From the NCBI GenBank assembly GCA_954871525.1, contig OX940863.1:191001-255000 (forward strand): 64,000 nt of DNA, written 5' to 3'. Positions 51,186-62,146 of this stretch are shown here, one piece after another. A model generated the notes under the pieces. That model did no database searches and was not told the origin of the DNA. It saw only the letters and a program-made list of their open reading frames with translations. Made by a program: the position numbers and the translations under genes. How positions within the stretch are numbered: position 1 is the stretch's first letter; each line of letters opens with the position of its first letter. The stretch comes from Parietaria judaica. Lineage: Eukaryota > Streptophyta > Magnoliopsida > Rosales > Urticaceae.

Positions 51186-54100
51186 TCTCTCTCTCTCTCT
51201 CTCTCTCTCTCTATTTTAGGTCAACCGGAGTATTTCCGATAAAGCTTTTAATTGTTCGAGTCAAATAAAAATTAGGCTTAATTGCGGCGAAAATACTCAA
51301 CTTTTGCCCATATTCTCCGATAAGTATCCAACCACACTAAATGTAGGCGAAAGCACCTAGCGTCGCACTATTGTTGCCGACCAACTAATGCCGTTGGACA
51401 CCTGCATACGTGGCAGTTAGGCGATCTTATGTGGCGTGCCACGTAGCACAAGCTACCACGTGACCAAAAATTAAGTACTTTCGCCGCTGCGTGGTATTTT
51501 TCGTTGGTTCACATATTTTAATGTTTTTTAATATATCAAACATAATCGAATACTTTTATAAAATATGTATCTAAAGTCATTATAAAAATATTGTCATTAT
51601 ATTTTTACCATTTAGTCATATCAACTCTAATTCTTGGTATCTAAAAAAAAATCTCTAATTCTAGGTATTTTACTATCTCAGAGTCAAACCTTTGCTTTTG
51701 AAAATTCGATGGTCTTGCTATTCCTTCTGTAGATTTTTTTCCCTATCTGAAACGCGTTAGAATAACGTTCAAGCACTTGAAATAGTCAAGTTTTGAGACA
51801 AGGTGTTTATCTTTCTATTTATTTTAGATAAGATCCGAAAACTATTAGTTTCATGGTTTCATTTCTAGTTTATTATAATGCGACTCACTTATGGCGGAAG
51901 AAAACCGTAGTTACATCTAGCATAAACATTTCAAGATCATATCACAAAAACAACCTTTAAAACATCTCAAACATCAAGACAAATTCAAAAAATTACAAAT
52001 CGAATTTTCGAAGACACTTAAAACACCCAACAAAGTCTAGCATAAGCGGTTCCCATTTTATCTAATCTAAGCAAACCTTTGATACAAGGTGTTTATTGTT
52101 TGAAAATTTTATAAAAAATAGGGTTAATGATGGTGAAAATACCCAAAGTTTGGTCAAAGAACCCCTCGTGTACCTAAAGTTTAAAAGTGGTGGCAAAAAT
52201 ACCCAAAGTCGCATTTGGGGAGTTGACCACTCCATTCTCGAAGCGGCGTTAACTTACCCGTTAACTCTAGCCACGTGCACAAACGTGGGTTGATGACATA
52301 ACAAATTTTGCCACGTGGATGAGCCCAGATCAGCCTCGTTTACGACAAAACAACGAATTTTTAAACCCTTAATTAATATTATTTAATACAACTAATTAAA
52401 CCCCTAATGATTACAGGTAACAAAATAGATGTGTCCACGTGACCAGAGTTAACGGCGTTACGAGAATGGAGTGGTCAACTCCCCAAATGTGACTTTGGGT
52501 ATTTTTGCCACCACTTTTAAACTTTGAGTACACGAGGGGTTATTTGACTAAACTTTGGATATTTTTGCCGTCATTAACCCTAAAAAATAATCAACACATC
52601 TTCTTCAAGTTCCTGGATATTGGTTAAGAAATGGACATTACCGCTGCGGGACTAGTTTATCAGATCGAGAACCAGCTATATATTGTTTTTACAAATATCT
52701 TATGGAAAATCTAGGAGATAATTTATACAAATCTAAGATCATGGAACTAGTGTGAATTACTTACACCCTTTGGAAAAGAAGCAATAAAATAAGAAGATTT
52801 GCAAAAGTAGTTATATGGATAGTTGAAAAGTGACATATTTGAGAATTCCCAGCTATAACCATTAATACTTGTAAAAGGTGTTTGAGAGAGATTCATGTGA
52901 GTTCCTGTTTTACAAGCAGACATGGGATTCACGAATCGCCTTGTTTCATTTAATATCTATCTGTCAATGAATAATTTCAGCTTCTATGCTTTGACTGGGT
53001 TTTTCCTTAATTCATTGATGTGATGATCAGTTGTAAATTGTATCTCAACTCATTGACTGGGTTTTTCCTTGGTTTAGATTAGATTTAATCCTAATTGTTA
53101 GCATGCCATGATTAGTTTAATTTAATATAAAACTGTAAGAAGAATATATAATTATGTATGTGCACACCACACAATAATCAAATGCATTATCTATGACATG
53201 TCATAGTACTAGATATACGCAAAGATTAGTACTTTTATCCGCTCCATTCTCCGTAGCAGCGAAGGTTTCTGATCAATAAAATAAAATAAATTGATATGTG
53301 ATTAAATTTAAAACTCGATAATATAATAAAATTCTCTACTCCTAACTTTTTAATTCAAGAAAACTATAATGTATTTAGAGTAAAAACCGCATTATCGTGG
53401 CCCCGTCGCCAGAAGGTAAACTACACATCATTATGTAGCCCACAACCTTATACTTATTTTTAATGGGGTGGCACTATTGCCCGAGATTACATGTACTCGT
53501 ATTACAAAATATGTTTTCACGGTAATAACAACCGATACTATTGGCCGCAGGCACTATCGGCCAAGTTTACATATATATACGCAATTTTTGATAAATTCAT
53601 CAATCGATTTCGCACCCACAACATCTTCCAATTCAGAAAACAGACACCTGAAATGAGTTTATTAAGTTGGGCCTTATTTTTTCTAGGCTCTGAAAAATAC
53701 CCATAACAGTTGTCTTTATTAGTGGAAAACCATAATGAAGCTAATTTGACAACATATGTTCACACTTCACACTCAAATTTAATTATTCTTTAGTAGAACT
53801 AATACGAAGAACATTAATAATGGTTGTGACTTACTCATGGAGTTTGAGGGTCGCAAAATGTGACAAATAGTGGAAGTGGTGGGTCACTTTGTATTAAATC
53901 ACACTCATAGGGTCACACCCCAGAATATATAAAAAGAACAAAATTCCAATTAAATTACACTACACATATTATTTATATATATATATATATTTATTGTACA
54001 TTATTAGAGCTACCTAATTCGTTTTATACACATGATTCTCATTTGTATAATTAACGATTATCATAATCTGAAATATTCACTGTTCATGAAAAATGTTGAT

Positions 54101-54302
54101 CTCTTAATTTGAGAGAAAAAAAAAATCCAACAAATTAACATACGGGGTACCATTGTAATAAGGAAAATTATTATATAAAAAGGATCTCTCCATCTTAAAT
54201 TATCTAAATTGTATTTATATTTTGATAAAATATTTCTTAGGATATATTTTATGTCACTTCAAAATTCATGCCTATTGGTAAAAGGGAAGATGTATTTTCT
54301 TT
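51186..54302. other. Non-coding spacer with MULE-type MITE
   Basis: Starts with (CT)n at 51186-51212, in the HD gene's 5' region. At 51277-51497 imperfect inverted ends (GCGGCGAAAATACTCAA and GCGGCGAAAGTACTTAA) suggest another small element, but no target duplication was found. The MITE at 52121-52580 is described separately. No exon seen. Confidence 0.55.
52121..52580. mobile_element. Mutator-type MITE with long terminal inverted repeats, 460 bp
   Basis: The left end GGGTTAATGATGGTGAAAAT and the reverse complement of the right end, GGGTTAATGACGGCAAAAAT, pair for about 130 bp each side with few changes (both include CCACTCCATTCTCG). A 9-bp duplication TAAAAAATA flanks it (52112-52120 and 52581-52589). 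The centre, about 200 bp, is non-coding. Confidence 0.88.
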
Positions 54303-54677
54303 TATGGTTCGTTTTCTTTTCATATTGACTATGCTTTCGCATATGAAGCTGAAGTGATGGTTGAATTATTTGCGGTGAAGAAGGCTGTGAAATTTTGGTA
54401 ACCTATCGAGAGCGATTCTACAAACGTCATTCAACTTTTTCCAGAAGAAATCGAGCTTGGTTCCTTTGAAGTTACGAGCTCGTTGGTCAAACTGCATCCG
54501 CTATATGTGGAAGTCGTTAATTTCATAGTATCTCATATGTTTCGGGAGGGAAATAGAGTAACCGATGCATTAGCTAGTTTTGGTGCTCAAAATTTGGGTC
54601 ATCCATTGGTGGCCTATGCACCCGGATTTTTTTTCGTCTTTTGTAAACGACGATATTTGCTTAAGAGAGAACTTTAG
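54303..54677 (+). pseudogene. RNase H-like (RVT_3) fragment, second copy in the window
   Basis: Reads YGSFSFHIDYAFAYEAEVMV, ELFAVKKAVKFW, a TAA at 54399-54401, then PIESDSTNVIQLF, SSLVKLHPLYVEVVNFIVSH and MFREGNRVTDALASFGAQNL. The order and spacing equal the minus-strand relic at 7236-9881 (WLESDS, REGNRAGDALARFDAQ), but sequence identity is low, so these are old, separate insertions. The beginning of the domain is missing and a stop interrupts it. Confidence 0.72.
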
Positions 54678-55470
54678 GTTTAGATAGTTTTCTTCTCTTT
54701 TGATTTGGGCTGTAAACTTTAACATTTTCATTTTTTATATATTATTACGAGCCCCGATTCTTACCTTTGTGTTCCTTAAGTGCAAACCTAGTTGAGATTC
54801 GAATTCACTTAGCGAGATTTTGGGCCTCCAATAAAGAAAAAGAGGTGCGGGCATTTGAGTTTGATGAATTTTCCAGTGTTTATAGTGTGTTTTTTTTAAT
54901 AATCATAATACGGTCAAAATCGAATTTAAAACAAATAATTCGGTTATTAGTAAAACTTTTAGCCTCAATAATTATTGAGTCTTTAACTTTTTAAGTGGAA
55001 AAATTAAAAATACAAATTTTCAGTACTAAGTAATTATAAAAACCAAACCGAACCGAACCCAAGACTAAATGTATAGTACTATACTATATATAGAAAAAAA
55101 AATATGTATTACCCTAATTAAGATCAATATAAATTTCGGGAAAATTCCGAGTTATTTCGAAAAGAAAGTTCTTAATTATGACATGGATACTATTTCGTGT
55201 ATCTTAAATATTTAATTATCAGAATAATAAATGTAAGTGCGATCTATAAATCAAATATATATATTTGTCTCCAAAAGGTCAATGATAAACTAAAAATAAT
55301 CTACACAAATTGAATGCCTTAATATTCCCTATTTTTCCATTATGTGAGAGAAAAAGATGGATATCTTAGCACGTACGTATCCAAATATTCAATTCATTTG
55401 CAACCAAACCTAAATACAAAGAAACAGACAAAAAGAAGTTGAAATTTTTGCCAAGGCTGATCCCAGAAAG

Positions 55471-55523
<53 letters not shown>

Positions 55524-56316
55524 GTCTCGTCATAATATATTTATTAATATCTCAACGATTTTTAATAAGGAGACCGGTTATTACGAAAATAACAAGACGT
55601 TAATTCCATCGATCCAATTATAACGTGAACAACATGCTTTGATTATAAAATAATTATTTGTATTAATCGAAATAAAACGACAGCTAATATCCTTTTCATC
55701 GCTCCATATAAAAGTAAAACAACTTAATACCATGAAATTATTATTAGATGTATAAGAAAAGTCTAATCTGACTTGTACGTGATGATGGATGGGTATATAA
55801 ATCAAATCAAATGCAATGAAAGCTTTAAATTTTATTCTATGTAATAAATTTTGCATGGTCTAGAACTACCCCATGTTACCTATTGGTGTAAACTGTATCA
55901 TAATATATATTATTACCATCTCATCAAATACTTGAATTAGTTGTATTACAATTTGAAAGCTATATCAACCAAGGTTACGTTTCCAAAAGTGAAATTAGTC
56001 ACACAAAAAAACCAAACCAACAATTATTTTTAGATACCTTAATTAAATGCATCAAAATCGAATTAATAATTAATAATTGGGCAGCACTGCAGTGTAGAAT
56101 AAGGCAAAACAAAAAGGAGTTAAAAAGAAAGTCCAAGTCATCCTTCCCAACTAACCAAACACTATTTATTTAGCAAATCCTTCAATATTACAGATTGCGA
56201 CCTTTTCATTTTCAATCATATAATTATAATTATATATACATACATGTCATGATCTCTTCTCTTCAAGACTCAACCATTCTTCCAAACGCCATTAATGACC
56301 ACCTCCTCTCTCTTCC
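54678..56316. other. Non-coding spacer
   Basis: AT-rich, with (TA)n at about 55474-55520. No gene recognised. The last 150 bp form the probable leader of the next gene. Confidence 0.6.
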
Positions 56317-57368
56317 ATGGCCAAGCTCAAGCTCAAAAACAAAGCCTTCCTCTGTTGCTTCGGATTTCCGAACAAGAACTCCCCATCAAACAAATTACAG
56401 AAAACCAAGACCCTCGATGACCATGACCGCCGCCCAAAGAAGTTGACCCTCCGGTTATCTCTCTCCGCTTTCCGGGAGAAGAGCATGAAGACCGTGCCGG
56501 TGATACTGGACGGAACCGTACCGGAGAAACAGCAGAGAGGCGAGATCAGAACCATTTACTATTGGCTGAAGCCCCGGTCAAAGTCAAACATTCTCGATGG
56601 TGCTCATTCGAAACTGATCGTCAAGAACATCACGATCCACCCGGAGAAGCAACGGAGCAAGATTCAAGCCGTATTACCGGCCGCACCGGATCAAACCACC
56701 GTAGAAATTATGAAACCCGTCGAGGTATGTTCACAACAACTGTTCGTGGCAAGCACTTGCTAAGAATAAGAATGGAATTATTTATATTTTTAGAAATTAC
56801 CGATCTTTATCGTTTCTTTTTGTTGTGTCCCAGCTGATATGATTAATTTCGTACGTAATTCTCTCAGAAAAACATCAACCTCGATAACCGGAAAAGCTCG
56901 GGCAATTCCAAGGACGACACGTGTCAGAAGCGGCTCTCGTTCAGCAAAAAGATCGACGCCATACGGGCCGGGTCGAGCAGGCCCGGGTCACCAGTCAAAG
57001 CCAAGCCGGCGCGGGCCCTACGGCAGTCGGAATCCTTTCCAGCCGGGCCGATCCGGGTCAGTCCCAGACCGGCGCAGAAGACAACGGAGGGTCCTACCCG
57101 GCCCGGACGGAGGCTGTTCGAGCCGGTGGTGGGGATGTCGGTGGTGATCGTGACGCTAGTGATTTTGGTCGTGTGGGGCAGGCTCTGCGCCGTGCTCTGC
57201 ACGTCTGCATGGCTCTACTTCGTGCCTCGCCTGAGCTCAGTCGCGGTGGGGCCCAGCGGAAATAGGTTCGGGACCGGGTCGGGTTTGGATTTGGGCTCCA
57301 AGGAGAGCAAGAACAAGGTGGTTCGGGAGGGGTTTCTGGAGAGGGGTAATCACCGGAATTCTTTGTGA
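56317..57368 (+). CDS. Uncharacterised plant membrane protein, At5g23160-like
   Basis: Two exons, 56317-56724 and 56868-57368, give 302 residues. The first part is basic (MAKLKLKNKAFLCCFGFPNK, LTLRLSLSAFREKSMKTVPV). The second has RLSFSKKIDAIRAGSSRPGS and a Pro/Arg-rich stretch. One clear membrane segment follows, VVGMSVVIVTLVILVVWGRL, then CAVLCTSAWLYFVPRL, and a Gly/Ser-rich tail ends the protein. The RLSFSKKIDAIR and WGRLCAVLCTSAW blocks are the conserved features of this small plant family. No biochemical role is known to me. A single-pass membrane protein with a basic cytosolic side is likely. The second exon is GC-rich. Confidence 0.8.
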
Positions 57369-57991
57369 AGAAATTTTGTAGTTTTTTTTTTCTTATTATT
57401 TTTGATGGAGCCCAAACCAATTGATATTTGGAGTGTGAACAAAAAGAAGGGCGTGTGACATGTGTGCATGTTAGTGAATCTGTTAATCGTTTTGCTACAA
57501 TGCGCCATTGTTCTTTTTATTTTTTTAATCTTAATTTACTCTTACGCTTGTAAATTATATATCTGTCGAATTTCTCGGAAACTAGAGAAGAAAGGGAAAT
57601 TTTGGCCTATCGTCGGTATTGCCGAACTCAAATTACTACAAAATAAAATATATTGTGAATGAAAAAACGACAACAAAATCTGCTTCACTATATTTGTTTC
57701 TCGTATTAGTGACGTTCTTCTTCTTTTTGGAAGTCGATTTAGTCAAAATATCCTGTTATTTAATCTTATTTACCTTTGACCTAGTTGTTTCCTTTATTAT
57801 AAAGTTGAGTATTTTCTTTGGGGTTAGTTTTAGTCACTTTCTTGTAGATAAATTAAATTGAATTTTTGAAGGCATAGAGAAATTCAAGGTTTAATTTTAT
57901 CCCGGAACGACGTGATATATGTGTTTTATTACACGGCCTAAGGCGAAAGTTGGCGCTACCGTTGATGGAGAAGGAGAGTGTTTTATTTATA
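57369..57991. other. Spacer after the At5g23160-like gene
   Basis: 3' UTR and AT-rich DNA, ending in the TA target site of the next element. No exon seen. Confidence 0.55.
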
Positions 57992-58496
57992 CAGTAGAAC
58001 ATCTATAAATTAATACTCGATAAATTAATAGTCGCGATTAAATAATATTTTTGGCCGGTCCCGACTCGGGCCTAACTAGCTAAATTAATAATTCGCTAAA
58101 TTTATAAGATAATAATTTTTTTATAAAGTATATAGGTCCCAAGTGTTATATAAATTAATAATTCAATATAAAAAATTACATAAATAATTATAAAATCACT
58201 ATAAATAAAAAAGAAAAACCCATGAAATGCCCAAAAACCACCTAAGGTTTAAGGGAATTGCCCATACTTTCAAACAATTCATTTATGCCCATTTTAAAAA
58301 TATTTTGGACCATATTAACCCTGATATTAATTATATTTATTTATTTTCGTATTTATTATTTATTATATATTTTAATTTTCGAAATTAAATTAATTATCCT
58401 AAAATTTTGGTTGAAAACTTCCCCTATTAATTAGTTTATCATTTAATTTTGTTATGTTGACCCAAAAATTAATAGATCTCTCTCTCCCCTTCCCTC

Positions 58497-58499
<3 letters not shown>

Positions 58500-58574
<75 letters not shown>
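58500..58574. repeat. (CT)n microsatellite, about 75 bp
   Basis: Uninterrupted CT dinucleotides just before a GC-rich block, inside the nested MULE. Confidence 0.95.
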
Positions 58575-58577
<3 letters not shown>

Positions 58578-58659
58578 GGATTGACCACCATCGCCGGATT
58601 CGGGCGCGCTCGGCGACTTCGAGCGTGGCTTTGGCGACCGTCGGCGCGGCTGCCGAGGA

Positions 58660-58802
58660 GGCGACCGTGGCCCTCGTCGCGGTCGTCCTCCATCGCGCCT
58701 CCTTCCTCCATCGCGGTCGCCCTCCGTCGCTCTCCGTCGCGGTCGCCTTCCGTCGCGCATCCTTCCTCCATCGCTCTCCGTCGCGGTCGCCCTCCGTCAT
58801 TC
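58660..58802. repeat. GC-rich short tandem repeats (CCGTCGCGGTCGCC type)
   Basis: Several imperfect copies of a unit built from CTCCGTCGCGGTCGCC and CCTTCCTCCATCGC. They resemble a 5' exon or CpG-rich fragment but form no recognisable protein in any frame. Confidence 0.7.
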
Positions 58803-59704
58803 TCCTTTTGTTCGCCGTCTCTCGCTCGCCGGATCAAACACGGTAAGATTTTTTATTTTTGTAAATGGGTTTACACGATTTTGGATTGGTAATGTTTATT
58901 GGATTGGTAATATTTTTTGTAAATAGTTTTACCAAGTTTTGTAGATGTTTACGAATGTAAATCTGTTTACGGTAATGTTTATACAGTTTTGTAAATGATT
59001 TTTGTAAATGGTTATACAGTTTTATACGGTTAATGATTTTTGTAAATGGTTTTACAGTTTCATATTTGTAATTAAAATTTTGTATTTATAGTTACGGATT
59101 CGTAGCTGTAGTTACAAAATTAACTTTGTAAATATTTTATACAGTTTCATTGTTACATTGAAATTTCGTAAATATATTTACAGTTTTATAACTACAGTTT
59201 TATTGAAATTTCGTAAATTTATTTAATATAAATAAAGAATCGTAAATATAGAATCGTAAATATAGTTACGTAAATATAATTACAGATTCGTAAAATGCAG
59301 AGAAATAATTTGAAATTTTATTTTTAAAATATTGATTAATAGGGATCAAAAAATAAAAAATAGGATTTGTTACAAACGTTAAAATAGGGAAGAATAATTC
59401 GAGTAATATTTGTTTAATGTTAAAATAAGAAAGATTTATTTTAATTTAATTAGTCTGCTATATTTAAGGAAAAATTTTGTTTTTTTAATTTTAATTAAAA
59501 AAACGAAATTAAAATTAATGTGAGTTAATTGGAAGGGCATATTAGTCCACATTTCAATTTGTTGGTGGTTAGAGTTACCATAATTAGAAATGGGCATTTT
59601 TTTTAAACCTTGAGCCACAAATGGGCATTTCCCTCATCTAAATAAAATATAACATAAATAACTATGAAATCACATTGAGTAAAAAGATAGCATTACATCA
59701 CTAA

Positions 59705-59793
59705 TCATGTAGTCTTCTTAAAATATGTTTCTTTAGTAATTTGTTTCTTCTTGAAATTAATGTCCTCTTGAACTTCATCTCTACGCTTCCGAA
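59705..59793 (-). pseudogene. C-terminal remnant of a pogo-like transposase
   Basis: 29 residues in an open minus-strand frame ending KKKQITKETYFKKTT then TGA. Similar tails are coded in the two WAKL-intron relatives. The basic tail with a final YFKK-type block recalls plant tigger/CENP-B-like transposases. Everything upstream, including the DDE catalytic part, is missing. Confidence 0.45.
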
Positions 59794-60110
59794 GAGCATC
59801 AAAGGTCGGCTATCATATTCTCATGTTGGGCTCTTTAATATTTCAGACATTGGTACTCTAATAAAATCTTTTTAAATCATATTAATCTCTCTTGATATTC
59901 TTAATATTGATACTTTAATATTCTCGATATAATAAATTGCAATAATTTTTTGTTAGTAAAGATGTTTATATAATTATAGCTGATTAATAAATTTTTTCTT
60001 CACTTAATGTATAAATTAATAAATTATTAATTTATAAATTAATTAATAATCCGATAAGATAATATTTTTTGCCGGTCCCAACAGTATTAATTTATAGAGG
60101 TTCTACTGTA

Positions 60111-60550
60111 TATTACTTATTATAACCACGTGACAATCAAGCAGTAGAAATAGTTAGGAACCCTATCAAATGATGTTGTGTGCTCGTTCGCACATCGGAC
60201 AAAACACGAAACGATTAGAACATAGCATTAGTATGAATTGACCTTGAATGAATATCACTTCAATCAACACAATCATATTGAGCAAACGCGACAAAACTGA
60301 TATTTAATTAAGCATAAAAATGCATTTGATGGCATCAAATTTTATATATGTTATATGTACTACGAATTGCAGATAAGATTAAAATGGATTATACCATGAT
60401 AGTTAATAAATGAAGTAAGCTTATTTCCAAACCCAATAACAATCGAGGCCGGTACTTGGTGTACATAATATCTGTAAAATAAATAAAAATAAAAAGTTCG
60501 TGACACTCACACACACGAGGAACAAGTACAATCTAATCTCATCTTTGATT
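60111..60550. other. Short spacer
   Basis: AT-rich, nothing recognised. Confidence 0.5.
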
Positions 60551-60555
60551 ACTAA

Positions 60556-61507
60556 TGTTGATGTCGGATTTCGTCAAATCCATCCACAACACAACACGTG
60601 TCATTATGGCGCAAAACGACGTCGAATAGGGGCAAGGAGAGGCTCTGACGAAGGGCCTGAGACAATATAGTTCTATCGACGAGGTTGCTCGAGGAAGTGA
60701 ACCGCGACGAAGTCCACCGTGAGGAAGTTCAACCCGCGACGAAGTTCAATCAGCATAAAAGTAATCTGCGATGAAATACTTCATCGCACCTCGACGAAGA
60801 ATCCTCGAGGAGGAGTCCATGAAGAAGAGTTCATCGCAGGAGAGCTCATCGCAGAGCAGCTCATCGCATGGAAGCTTATCGAGGGAAAGTTCATCGCAAA
60901 ACCCCAACGAATTAAATAAAGGAAGAAGTCAAAATCGCACGAATAAAGGAGAATCAATTAATCAAGTGAGGAAATCATGGGAAATCATCAGCGTATTCAA
61001 GGAAGGTCAGCAACAAATCAAGCAAGAAGAAAGGAAACCCTAGCGAGATTCAAGGAACAAGAAGGGAAACGAATTCAGAATACGCTAAGCCTATAAATAC
61101 ACACGTAAACCTCATTAAAGAAGAGGGAGAAATTATCCCAGAAGAGAGATTCGGCCAGGAGAGAAAGGGTGGAGATTCGGCTAAGAGAAACCACCAAGTG
61201 AAACCAGAAAGAAAGAAGAAAGAAAAAGAAAAAGAGAAAGAAGAAAGAGAACGCCAACCACATTAAACTACGTGATGACCTGATCCCGGTATACCGGGCA
61301 GCCTCGCTGAAGCTGGCGAGGCGAGGCGAGGCGCGGCATCAAATCATATCCTATTTTTATATTTTTCCTTCAATTGTCCAGCTATCAAACGGGAAAAACC
61401 GAGTCCTCATCGGAAATATAATAAATCAAGAATATTTGTGTTTATATTTCATTGCGTGCTTTGTTTATTCTTGTGACTGAAAAGGGTGGTGCAAATCGCC
61501 CTCAACA
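60556..61507 (+). mobile_element. Solo LTR, 952 bp
   Basis: Starts TGTTGATG and ends CCTCAACA, so the last six bases mirror the first six (TGTTGA/TCAACA). The 5-bp duplication ACTAA lies at 60551-60555 and 61508-61512. Inside: a degenerate repeat around AAGTTCATCGC (about 60700-60900), a TATA box CCTATAAATAC at 61090-61100, and a downstream AT-rich region with AATAAA-type signals. No internal domain or second LTR adjoins. It probably formed by recombination between two LTRs. Confidence 0.85.
60700..60900 (+). repeat. Degenerate minisatellite, unit about GAAGTTCATCGCAGG
   Basis: About ten loose copies of a 15-bp unit (GAGTTCATCGCAGGA, GAGCTCATCGCAGAG, CAGCTCATCGCATGG and so on) in the U3-like part of the solo LTR. 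Confidence 0.8.
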
Positions 61508-61512
61508 ACTAA

Positions 61513-62112
61513 TAAAAATTTGTATCACGACCAAACCATACCACTTCATTAACAGGTTTGTCTCGATTTATGTTATGTTTTGTATGAGACTTTTATTATG
61601 TTTATGTTTTGTGACATTAGTATTTTATGTTAGGTTCTGAGTGTAAATATATATGAAAATATTTTATAGGTTTTGCATCGATAAATTCATTGATAAGTTC
61701 GATAACCGCAGTCGATAACTTTTATAAGTATTCCATCGATAAACCCATCAGCAAACGATTAATCCGTCAATAATGGTAAACGATTTATCGGCCATAACGG
61801 CATTTTGAACCTTGGTTTATATCATCTGCTCGAAATTAATAAATGAGTTACTGTTAACCGCCGGGATCATAGACACGATTAACTACAATTAATAAATGAG
61901 AGGACGTCGTCTCGATTTCGTTGAAAAAGAAAAGAAGCTGATCTAAGCAAAAAGTAAAAAAGGGATAAGACCAAAAAGTATATTACGTAGGTCGATAATG
62001 GAGAGTAAGAAATGGGTTTGGTGGGTGCAAAATCTGGAAGTGACGTTGGTGATGAATTCAAATGTGAACATTTGGCCTCAAAGCATCATCCAATCCCACT
62101 CTCCAAAACCTT

Positions 62113-62146
<34 letters not shown>

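Larger units (their letters stand above)
58211..59638. mobile_element. Mutator-type element nested in the pogo-like element, 1428 bp
   Basis: The 9-bp duplication TAAATAAAA (58202-58210 and 59639-59647) flanks it. The ends pair imperfectly: AAATGCCCAAAAACCACC with GTTTAAGG on the left, against AAATGCCCATTTGTGGCTC with GGTTTAAA on the right, read inward. The interior consists of (CT)n at about 58500-58574, a GC-rich block at 58575-58840 with tandem repeats around CCGTCGCGGTCGCC, and AT-rich repeats around TTTGTAAATGG. No transposase found. Confidence 0.78.
57992..60108. mobile_element. Emigrant/Lemi1-like pogo element interrupted by a nested MULE
   Basis: Starts CAGTAGAACATCTATAAATT and ends with the reverse complement of CAGTAGAACCTCTATAAATT. 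TA flanks both ends (57990-57991 and 60109-60110). Without the nested insert (58211-59638 plus one 9-bp duplication) it is about 680 bp and closely matches the element at 42859-43506. A minus-strand remnant near 59705-59793 codes ALRKRRDEVQEDINFKKKQI, then TKETYFKKTT and stop, which looks like a transposase C-terminus. Confidence 0.82.

Noticed and set aside
51277..51497. Possible small inverted-repeat element (GCGGCGAAA ends)
   Set aside because: Only about 17 bp pair and no target duplication could be found, so it was not listed as an element.
58399..58846. Open frames made of Arg-Glu or Ser-Leu repeats
   Set aside because: They arise from the (CT)n microsatellite and GC-rich tandem repeats within the nested MULE, not from a gene.
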